Source: UBA9214 sp964443845 (GTDB taxonomy: Bacteria; Pseudomonadota; Gammaproteobacteria; UBA9214). From it: 64,000 nucleotides of DNA. A model generated the notes under the pieces. That model worked only from the letters and a program-made list of their open reading frames with translations, was not told the DNA's origin and searched no databases. Every line of letters starts with the position of its first letter. Position 1 is the stretch's first letter. Position numbers and translations under genes: made by a program. Location: NCBI GenBank assembly GCA_964443845.1, contig CAYUFA010000004.1, forward strand, positions 1-64,000. The letters run 5' to 3'. Below are positions 45,674 through 52,535 of the stretch, in pieces.

Positions 45674-46402
45674 TCAGTCGCTCAACCAGTCCCCCATGCG
45701 GGCACGCAGGCGAATCAGCGCCTGTCCGTGAATCTGGCAGACCCGCGATTCACTCACACCGAGAATCTCGCCGATCTCGCGCAGATTCAGTTCCTCGTCG
45801 TAGTACAGCGCCATCACCAGCCGTTCGCGTTCCGGCAGCCCCTTGATTTCCTCCGCCAGTCCCAGTCTGAAATCGGACTTCTGCAGCGTATCCAGCGGCT
45901 GATCGGCATGCTGGCCGGGCTCGGGAATCCCGTCCTCGCTCAGCATCCCCGGGTCTTCAAAACTGAAAATCCGGCAGCCGGTCGAGTCCTGCAGGATCTT
46001 GTGGTATTCCTCCAGGCTCAGCTCCATTGCCGCGGCAACTTCCACGTCACGTGCATCACGTCCTTTCTCGTTCTCGATCCTGCGCACCGCTTCCGCCACT
46101 TCCCGGGCCTTGCGGTGTACAGAGCGCGGAGTCCAGTCGGTGCGGCGAATCTCGTCAAGCATGGCACCGCGGATGCGGATGCCGGCATAGGTTTCGAAAC
46201 TGGCCCCCTGGTCCGGATCGAATTTCCGGGAAGCCTCAATGAGACCGATCATTCCTGCCTGAATGAGATCATCCGCCTGCACACTGGCCGGCAGGCGACT
46301 CATCAGGTGATACGCAATCCGTTTCACCAGGGGTTCGTGCAGGATGACCAGTTCGTTGCTGCAGGAAAAGTCCCGGGACGCCTTTGCAGTATTACCTTTC
46401 AT
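45674..46402 (-). CDS. fliA: Flagellar-type sigma factor sigma-28 (FliA)
   Basis: 242 residues with the sigma-28 layout. Region 2: LVKRIAYHLMSRLPASVQ, DDLIQAGMIGLIEA and FETYAGIRIRGAMLDEIRRTDW. Then region 3, and region 4 (LPERERLVMALYYDEELNLREIG, ESRVCQIHGQAL). The ATG at 46402 overlaps the fleN-like stop by 4 bases. Transcription likely starts from the sigma-54 promoter upstream of the fleN-like gene. No flagellar structural gene is in the window. Confidence 0.95.
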   Translation of the reverse strand: MKGNTAKASRDFSCSNELVILHEPLVKRIAYHLMSRLPASVQADDLIQAGMIGLIEASRKFDPDQGASFETYAGIRIRGAMLDEIRRTDWTPRSVHRKAREVAEAVRRIENEKGRDARDVEVAAAMELSLEEYHKILQDSTGCRIFSFEDPGMLSEDGIPEPGQHADQPLDTLQKSDFRLGLAEEIKGLPERERLVMALYYDEELNLREIGEILGVSESRVCQIHGQALIRLRARMGDWLSD

Positions 46403-47286
46403 GACCTCACCTCCTCGTTGATCTTGTCGTTCTGAAACATCCGTTCCACAAAAAACTCGAGATGGCCTCCCGCATGACCCGGGCGGGGCCATTTCATGAC
46501 GCGGTCTGCCAGGTTGCGCAACGCCATTGCCGCACGGCTGCGCGGATATGCACTCAGGATGGTTTCGCCGGACCGGCCGGCCCTCAGCATGTGGTCGTCC
46601 AGCGGAATGAATCCACAACAGTTGAGAATCACATCGTGGTTGGTCGCGAAATGCTGCAACAGCCTGCCAAACACCCCGCTTGCCTCACCTGCCGAGGAAA
46701 CCTGGCTGGGCAGGATACGAAAACGCGTAACACCATAGTCGTGCTGGAGGCTGGCGATCATGTGCACGACCGCAGCAACCGATTGCTCGTCCGGGCAGAC
46801 CGTCACGATGATCTCGCCTGCCGCCCTGCACAGGCTGGCAACGCACCCGCCGGTATCCCAGGCCGCATCGATCACCAGCGTATCGATACTGTCCTGCAGT
46901 GCGCTGAATACACGCACCATGCCTGCACATTCCAGAACATCGAGGGAGGCCAGCTGACGGGCACAGGAAGCAGCGGAAATCACCTGTATTCCATCCGGAC
47001 CGGTCCGCATCACCTCCTGCAGGCTCCGGCTGCCGTCGAGCACGTCATGCAGGGAATCCACCGTGCCCGCTCCGAATCTGGCACTGGTGCAGGACGCACC
47101 CAGGTCGGCATCCAGCAGCAAGGGTGTGCGGCCCGACCGGCGCATGGCCTGTGCCAGATTCAGGGCAATACTGGTCGTGCCGGTGCCGGTGCTGCCACTG
47201 GTCACGGCAATGACCTGTGCCGTGGGTCCCGGGATAACGGGATGTGCCTGCCCCCGATAATCCAGCTTGATGTCTGCTGCCCGCAT
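46399..47286 (-). CDS. FleN/FlhG-like MinD-family protein with a degenerate P-loop
   Basis: 295 residues, MinD/ParA fold. FleN normally limits flagellar number and restrains FleQ. The deviant Walker A that should read SGKGGVGKTN is SGSTGTGTTS at 30-39, so the signature lysine (Ser32) and the P-loop lysine (Thr37) are both gone. LLLDADLG is kept. ATP binding is therefore doubtful; it may act as a constitutive or structural partner. The context upstream of fliA and near fleQ supports the assignment. Start at 47286 (MRAADIKLD) was chosen; the frame is open to 47430. Confidence 0.85.
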   Translation of the reverse strand: MRAADIKLDYRGQAHPVIPGPTAQVIAVTSGSTGTGTTSIALNLAQAMRRSGRTPLLLDADLGASCTSARFGAGTVDSLHDVLDGSRSLQEVMRTGPDGIQVISAASCARQLASLDVLECAGMVRVFSALQDSIDTLVIDAAWDTGGCVASLCRAAGEIIVTVCPDEQSVAAVVHMIASLQHDYGVTRFRILPSQVSSAGEASGVFGRLLQHFATNHDVILNCCGFIPLDDHMLRAGRSGETILSAYPRSRAAMALRNLADRVMKWPRPGHAGGHLEFFVERMFQNDKINEEVRS

Positions 47287-47368
47287 AGTGACTTGTCTCT
47301 CCGGCGTGTCCACTCTGTTGGTCCCGGGGAATTCCGGCCTTTCTGACCCGGTGACCTGTGAGACAAAT

Positions 47369-47384
47369 AGCAACTTGTGTACCA
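47369..47384 (-). promoter_or_regulatory. Sigma-54 promoter of the fleN-like-fliA operon
   Basis: Minus strand: TGGTACACAAGTTGCT. GG (-24) and GC (-12) are separated by exactly 10 bases and the -12 element is TTGCT. The expected start is about 70 bases before the gene. Agrees with FleQ, a sigma-54 activator, being encoded nearby. Confidence 0.7.
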
Positions 47385-47483
47385 ACCGAAGAAATCGCCC
47401 TGTTTTGGGGGCAAAAAAGCAAATAACCAACTGAAATATCAGCTAATATCAATTACCAGTATTGGTAGAACAGAAACGGGAGG

Positions 47484-47503
47484 TACGTCACATTTTTGAC
47501 GTA
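47484..47503. promoter_or_regulatory. FleQ-box-like palindrome
   Basis: TACGTCA-CATTTT-TGACGTA, a perfect 7-bp inverted repeat. It contains GTCA-N6-TGAC with an AT-rich centre, as in the FleQ-binding consensus GTCAATAAATTGAC known from Pseudomonas. It lies about 100-120 bases upstream of the sigma-54 promoter, the usual enhancer position. Confidence 0.55.
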
Positions 47504-47599
47504 TCGATGCGGGAACCGGGCTGGCCTGCCAGTTATCTGTCACAGAACCGGCCTGTTGAACCGGCTGGACCCGGGCAGACGAATCTGCAACGGGACTGG

Positions 47600-49858
47600 C
47601 TAGCGGGAATGGCGTCGCGTGGAAAGCATGTGGTTGAAACTGTCGTCCGGGAGGGGTTTGCTGATGTGAAATCCCTGCGCGGTGTCGCACCCCAGGCTGA
47701 CCAGCAGGTTCCAGGCATTGCTGCTTTCCACCCCCTCCGCCACCACCTTGTAACCAAGGTTGTGGCCCAGGTCGATGATGGACCTGACGATGGCGATGTC
47801 CTGCTGGTCGAAGGCCACGTGGGTGATGAACGACCGGTCAATCTTGAGTGTGTGTATCGGCAATTTTTTCAGGTAGGAAAGCGAGGAATATCCGGTACCG
47901 AAATCATCAATGGCAATAGTCACGCCCAGGTCACTCAGCCGAGACAAAACCTCCACGGCTCGGTCGGTATCCTGCATAAGGGTTGCCTCGGTGATTTCAA
48001 TCTCCAGCAGGTCACCTTGCACCCCGGCCTCTTCCAGGGCAGCGCGGGTCCTGTCAGGCAGGCGTGGATTCTGGAATGATCGAGCGGACACATTCACCGA
48101 GACACGGATTTCCAGCCCGCATTGCTGCCATTCCCTGCACTGGCGCAGGGCGGTCACCAGTACCCAGTTGGTAATCGGTGTCATCATCCCGAGCTGCTCG
48201 GCAACCGGTATGATGCGGTTTGGCATGATGATGCCTTCGGAAGGATGCGCCCAGCGCAGCAATGCCTCGGCTCCGGTGATCCCTGACGTATGGAGATCCA
48301 CCTGCGGCTGGTAATGCAGCTCGAATTCATTGTTTTCCAGAGCGGTGCGTAACTGGCCCGAATAGCGCACCTGCTGGATCGAACTGATATCGCTGACCGG
48401 GTCGAAGAACTGGCAGGGAAGTCCGTTACGCTTGGCACGATGCATGGCACTTTCTGCATTGGTCAACAGCGCATCTTCCGTCACCCCGTCCTCGGGAAAA
48501 CAGGCGATCCCGAGCGTCAGGCTTACGCACAGCTGCTTGCCGCTGCAGGCAAACGGAATGTCAAAGCTGTCCAGTATCTTGGTAATAACGCGGTCGGTTG
48601 CTTCCTTTACGTTGCTGACAGGCTGCAGCAGGATTCCGAACTGATCGCCGCCCAGCCGCGCCAGCGAGTCCGATTCGCGCACCATGGACCCGAGGCGGAC
48701 GGCGATGTCCCGCAACAGGGCATCCCCGACCGCGATGCCCAGGGTGTCGTTGTACATCTTGAACTGGTTGATATCCAGCGATATCACCACCACCCTCGAG
48801 CCAGGCACCCGGCGTGATGCTGCCAGCGCATGGTTCAGGTGTTCGGTCCACAACGCCCGGTTGGGGAGCCCGGTCAGGCGGTCCGTGGTTGCCAGTTTCT
48901 GCAGCTGCAGCCGTTCGTTGATCTGGTGGTTTACATCCTCCAGCACACAGTGGACAGTGGAAATCTTTCCCAGCCGGTTTATGGAGGGGTGCATCGACAA
49001 CCGGTACCAGCGCAACTCGCCACCTGCCAGCGCCATGCGGGCCTCGGCATGGCCGGCACGCCCGCTTACCGCATCCTGCCAGCACGACAACAGCTGCTGG
49101 CGGTCTTCGGCGTGGACGGCATCGAGAACAGGAATCGGCGCCGTCAGCACGCCGTCATACAGGGTACGAAACGGGTAGTTTGCATAGCTGACCCGGTTAT
49201 CCCGGACATCGATACTCCACAGGTATTGCGGAATGCTGGACAGGATATCCTCGGATTCGGCCAGCCGCGCAGCAAGATGCGCGGACTCCTGGAGCATATT
49301 GAGGTGCATATCGCCCCAGAACGCTTCCAGGGTCACTCCGAGATCACGCAGCAAGATCCGCGTCAGGCAGTTCTCCAGCACCGACCCGTCCGCCGCAGGC
49401 AGTTCCTGACCCTGGAGTATGCGCTGCAGGTATTCCAGCAGGAGATTGTACGCACCGATAATCCAGGCGGGTTTGAATCCCTGCTGCCGGTAGGTCGCCC
49501 CCGCGTCCCGCAACGCGGATTCGTGGGTCGTACTGTCGCCTTCATTCAGGCTGACCAGCAACGACTGCAGGCAGGAGCGTGCAAACATGCCCACATCGCC
49601 GCCGTTGCGTTCAAAGTTGTAGAGGACCTCGGCGATGTCCGGATGGTCGAACAGGTAGTTGTAGAAAACCACCGCAAAACCTGCACTACACCCTGCCAGG
49701 ACCTCGCGCTGTCGCTCCAGCGCCGCATGCTCCGTGGCAGTCAGGTTGAGGATGTAATTGTATTCCCGGAACAGGGGGTCTTTCTGGACGCCACCGTGCT
49801 CCTCAGCGGATGGACGCCCGCCAGCTGTCTCGCCCGACTCTCGATCGCTGTCTGTCAT
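47600..49858 (-). CDS. Globin-coupled GGDEF-EAL c-di-GMP signalling protein
   Basis: 752 residues, cytosolic. Order: a protoglobin-type sensor (about 30-180, with the F-helix pattern GFKPAWIIGAY), a PAS-like domain (about 205-310), GGDEF (about 320-485) and EAL (about 500-745). The diguanylate cyclase motif is GGDQF (403-407) instead of GGDEF, so synthesis is doubtful. The EAL site is complete: EAL at 531-533, EITEATLM, DDFGTGYSS, KIDRSFI and EGVES. So phosphodiesterase is the likely output. The proximal-histidine position of the globin is Tyr123. It lies downstream of fleQ, whose product binds c-di-GMP. Confidence 0.9.
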   Translation of the reverse strand: MTDSDRESGETAGGRPSAEEHGGVQKDPLFREYNYILNLTATEHAALERQREVLAGCSAGFAVVFYNYLFDHPDIAEVLYNFERNGGDVGMFARSCLQSLLVSLNEGDSTTHESALRDAGATYRQQGFKPAWIIGAYNLLLEYLQRILQGQELPAADGSVLENCLTRILLRDLGVTLEAFWGDMHLNMLQESAHLAARLAESEDILSSIPQYLWSIDVRDNRVSYANYPFRTLYDGVLTAPIPVLDAVHAEDRQQLLSCWQDAVSGRAGHAEARMALAGGELRWYRLSMHPSINRLGKISTVHCVLEDVNHQINERLQLQKLATTDRLTGLPNRALWTEHLNHALAASRRVPGSRVVVISLDINQFKMYNDTLGIAVGDALLRDIAVRLGSMVRESDSLARLGGDQFGILLQPVSNVKEATDRVITKILDSFDIPFACSGKQLCVSLTLGIACFPEDGVTEDALLTNAESAMHRAKRNGLPCQFFDPVSDISSIQQVRYSGQLRTALENNEFELHYQPQVDLHTSGITGAEALLRWAHPSEGIIMPNRIIPVAEQLGMMTPITNWVLVTALRQCREWQQCGLEIRVSVNVSARSFQNPRLPDRTRAALEEAGVQGDLLEIEITEATLMQDTDRAVEVLSRLSDLGVTIAIDDFGTGYSSLSYLKKLPIHTLKIDRSFITHVAFDQQDIAIVRSIIDLGHNLGYKVVAEGVESSNAWNLLVSLGCDTAQGFHISKPLPDDSFNHMLSTRRHSR

Positions 49859-50085
49859 CGTTGATACACGATTTGTTTATTATCGTGGCCACATTGCGTA
49901 CAGGCCGCGTATTCATCTGCCCCCCGGCCATTCTCACCCGAAATGCCGGCGCATGACACGATCACTACAGGAACAGTCTGCTGCTGCACGGCCCCCCGTG
50001 ACAGTATTATTTCAGCATTATATTTTGTATGGAATCTAGCACAGCCCCGGCACCAAATAAAGTGTCCCGGCTGTCTGACGGCGCC

Positions 50086-50102
50086 AGCAACCCGGGCACC
50101 GC
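50086..50102 (-). promoter_or_regulatory. Weak sigma-54 promoter candidate upstream of the GGDEF-EAL gene
   Basis: Minus strand: CGGTGCCCGGGTTGCT, with GG and GC 10 bases apart and a perfect TTGCT -12 element but a poor -24. It lies between the fleQ stop and the GGDEF-EAL start, about 215 bases before the latter. Confidence 0.35.
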
Positions 50103-50135
50103 CCGACGGTAAGGGCAGCGGAACCCGCCGTTGGA

Positions 50136-51560
50136 TCACTGCGGTCGCTGCATACCGTACTTGCGCAGTTTCTCGACCAGGGTGGTACGGCGCATGCCGA
50201 GCTTTCTGGCGGCATGGGCAACTACACCGCCGGAGTCCTCCAGGGCCTGCCGGATATAGTTGATTTCCAGGATGCTGAGGTGTTCCTTGAGGTTCATTCC
50301 GTTGCGTGGCAATCTCGGGCTGAGATCGCCGGGGATCGGCCGTGAACCGACCATCGCATCCACCAGACGATCGGCGTTTTCATCGTCCAGGCCGGCATGG
50401 AATTTTTCCGGCAAGTCGGTGGCTTCCACCACACCGTAGGGATGCAGTATCGCCAGGCGTTCGATCAGGTTCGCCAGTTCCCGTACGTTGCCGGGCCAGT
50501 GATACTGGCACAGGGCATGGATCGCTCCCGGTGACAGGCGCACCGAACCCCGTTTTTCGTGCTCGATCCTGCGTACCAGCTCATTCACCAGCAGGGGAAT
50601 GTCTTCCAGCCGGTCCGCGAGTGACGGCATTTCGATCGGAAATACGTTCAGGCGGTAGTACAGATCTTCGCGAAACGCTCCCTGTCGAATGGCCTCTTCC
50701 AGGTTTTTATGAGTGGCTGCAATTATGCGCACGTCCGTGGTGCGGGACTGGTTCGACCCGACCCGTTCGAAGGTACGCTCCTGCAGGACCCGCAGGATCT
50801 TGACCTGCATCTGCAGACTCATATCGCCGATCTCATCCAGAAACAGCGTGCCGCCCTCCGCCATTTCAAAACGGCCCTGCCGGTCGTTGATGGCCCCCGT
50901 GAAAGCGCCTTTCTGATGACCGAACAGTTCCGATTCGAGCAGGTCCGCGGGAATCGCGCCGCAGTTGACCGGTACGAAGGGACGCTCACGCCGGGACGAG
51001 TAATAGTGGAGATTGCGCGCCACTACTTCCTTCCCGGTACCGGACTCGCCCAGGATCAGCACATTTGCATCACTGTCGGCAACCTGCTCGATCAGTTTGC
51101 GGACTTGCTGGATGGCACGGCTGCTGCCCACGAGACTGCGGAACAGGTCGACGGGACGCTGATGACTGTTTTCGGTCCGGTGGTTTTCGATGAACACCTC
51201 GGCCTGATGCAGGGCGCTCGTCAGCTGGGCATAGTTTGGTGGAAGTTCAAGGCGCCCGAGAATACAGGAACCGGGGTCAATCCTCAGGGTTGGCTCGGCA
51301 CCTTTTCTGGACAGCAGGTATACCGGCAACTGGTCATTCAGGTTGTGGATATCGCCGAGTGTGGTGGTCAGTTTCTGCTCCGAACCGCAATCACCGACCA
51401 GAACCGCCAGAAGATCGTCCTTGTCCTGCACCAGCGAGTGCCAGTCGTCCTGTCCATCCGTCTGCAGCACAGCGTAGTTGATGAACTTGAGGACGGCATT
51501 CAGTTCCTTGCTGATATCCGGACCGGTACCGACAATCAGAACCTTGGGTTCAGTATGCAT
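50136..51560 (-). CDS. fleQ: Sigma-54-dependent activator FleQ
   Basis: Enhancer-binding protein and c-di-GMP receptor; master regulator of flagella and exopolysaccharide in Pseudomonas. 474 residues: an N-terminal FleQ domain (an atypical receiver without the phosphorylation pocket), an AAA+ domain with Walker A GESGTGKE at 171-178 and the sigma-54 contact loop GAFTGA at 218-223, and a C-terminal Fis-type helix-turn-helix (HAARKLGMRRTTLVEKLRKYG). The FleQ-specific c-di-GMP motif LFRSLVG is present at 139-145. The start at 51560 is preferred; an ATG ten codons earlier is possible. Confidence 0.95.
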   Translation of the reverse strand: MHTEPKVLIVGTGPDISKELNAVLKFINYAVLQTDGQDDWHSLVQDKDDLLAVLVGDCGSEQKLTTTLGDIHNLNDQLPVYLLSRKGAEPTLRIDPGSCILGRLELPPNYAQLTSALHQAEVFIENHRTENSHQRPVDLFRSLVGSSRAIQQVRKLIEQVADSDANVLILGESGTGKEVVARNLHYYSSRRERPFVPVNCGAIPADLLESELFGHQKGAFTGAINDRQGRFEMAEGGTLFLDEIGDMSLQMQVKILRVLQERTFERVGSNQSRTTDVRIIAATHKNLEEAIRQGAFREDLYYRLNVFPIEMPSLADRLEDIPLLVNELVRRIEHEKRGSVRLSPGAIHALCQYHWPGNVRELANLIERLAILHPYGVVEATDLPEKFHAGLDDENADRLVDAMVGSRPIPGDLSPRLPRNGMNLKEHLSILEINYIRQALEDSGGVVAHAARKLGMRRTTLVEKLRKYGMQRPQ

Positions 51561-51601
51561 TCGAATATCCCGCTCGAATTCTGGTGACACGCCGGAGGAT
51601 T

Positions 51602-51630
51602 ATTATAAAAACCGGACAAACTTGAAAGAA
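51602..51630 (-). promoter_or_regulatory. Sigma-70 promoter of fleQ
   Basis: Minus strand: TTCTTT at 51625-51630, 17 bases, then a perfect TATAAT at 51602-51607, about 42 bases before the fleQ ATG. Confidence 0.6.
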
Positions 51631-51882
51631 TTATTTTCCCCCCTTCCCGTCATGGATGTTACCCAGCGAAATGCCGGATTGTCAAAAAACAGAAATGCGG
51701 AAAATGCAGTGGCAAAGCGGCGGCTGCAAGCTGTATCTCAGGCAGATACGGGACCTGCAAACCAGCCGGATCAATGGCCTGCGTGAAGGCGCGCACCCGG
51801 CGCATGGACCCGCTCGCGCAGCGGCGGGGGCAAGCTGCAGACCCGGCCTGTCGAGAATGTGCACAGCCACGCAAAAAACCCC

Positions 51883-51909
51883 TAAAAACCCTCCCGGGAA
51901 GGACGATAG
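51883..51909 (+). promoter_or_regulatory. Sigma-28 (FliA) promoter of the FlgM-like gene
   Basis: TAAA at 51883-51886, exactly 15 bases, GACGATAG at 51902-51909. The FliA consensus is TAAA-N15-GCCGATAA: the -35 is perfect and the -10 matches 6 of 8. It lies 67 bases before the ATG of a FlgM-like anti-sigma-28 gene, as FlgM genes are often FliA-controlled. Confidence 0.7.
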
Positions 51910-51976
51910 AAGGAACGTAGGAAACAGCACAAGTCATCACCTGGCAACTGCTCTCACCCAGGAAGCATACCGGAAC

Positions 51977-52153
51977 ATGCAGCCAGACTATTTTGCTTAC
52001 GATGCCCGCACACTGTCACGAATCAGGACACTGCGAGATCAAATCCATCGTGACGAGTACCCGCTGGACGCGATACAGGTTGCAACCAAGTTCGTTGCCC
52101 TGGAGCGGATTCTGTGCGCCGCTGCGGGGCTCCGCCACCGGACAGACGGATAG
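51977..52153 (+). CDS. Short FlgM-like anti-sigma-28 factor
   Basis: 58 residues. Residues 12-46 follow the C-terminal, sigma-28-binding half of FlgM: TLSRIRTLRDQIHRDEYPLD against the E. coli pattern [20 protein letters not shown], then QVATKFVALE against GKIADSLIREA. The first half of a normal FlgM (about 97 residues), which is unfolded and read by the flagellar export gate, is missing. A sigma-28-type promoter lies upstream, and fliA is 5.6 kb away. The call rests on pattern comparison from memory; it could instead be an unrelated helical peptide. Confidence 0.62.
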   Translation: MQPDYFAYDARTLSRIRTLRDQIHRDEYPLDAIQVATKFVALERILCAAAGLRHRTDG

Positions 52154-52196
52154 CACCCGACCCCTTGCGCGTGTAGAATGGGCAGCCAGTTTGTCC

Positions 52197-52272
52197 GGGG
52201 CCGTAGCTCAGCTGGGAGAGCGCTTCGTTCGCAATGAAGAGGTCGGGAGTTCGATCCTCCTCGGCTCCACCA
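52197..52272 (+). tRNA. tRNA-Ala (CGC)
   Basis: 76 nt with encoded CCA and anticodon loop TTCGCAA. The acceptor GGGGCCG/CGGCTCC contains the G3-U70 pair that identifies tRNA-Ala. Confidence 0.95.
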
Positions 52273-52294
52273 ACTCAAACGTTGTCCTGATCCT

Positions 52295-52371
52295 GCCCCG
52301 GTAGCTCAGCTGGATAGAGCGGGCGCCTCCTAAGCGCCAGGTCGGACGTTCAAATCGTCTCCGGGGCACCA
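52295..52371 (+). tRNA. tRNA-Arg (CCU)
   Basis: 77 nt with encoded CCA. The acceptor is GCCCCGG/CCGGGGC and the anticodon loop is CTCCTAA. 22 bases after tRNA-Ala, probably co-transcribed. Confidence 0.95.
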
Positions 52372-52535
52372 ACCACGCCAGGCCGCCGACGCGGCACCTG
52401 TATCTGGCAGGGCCGGTCTTGCGTCATGCCACCCCTTCCCGGGCAGCCGACTGTGCCCGGCTCCGGATCCTGGCATGCAGCAGGTTTCCCGACCGGCGTA
52501 CCGGAACGTCAAATTGCCGCCACCCGGATCGCTGC

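Larger units (their letters stand above)
51561..51976. other. Divergent regulatory region between fleQ and the FlgM-like gene
   Basis: 416 bases without a supported gene besides the two promoters listed here. An open frame from 51656 runs into the FlgM-like gene, but its upstream part has no ribosome site and a non-protein-like composition. Confidence 0.6.

Noticed and set aside
49855..50139. Leftward 94-codon frame between fleQ and the GGDEF-EAL gene
   Set aside because: No ribosome site, and it overlaps both neighbours' ends. More likely leader and promoter sequence.
51751..51769. Possible sigma-54 promoter TGGCAAAGCGGCGGCTGCA upstream of the FlgM-like gene
   Set aside because: GG and GC are 10 bases apart, but the -12 element lacks the TT before GC. 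The sigma-28-type site downstream is much better.
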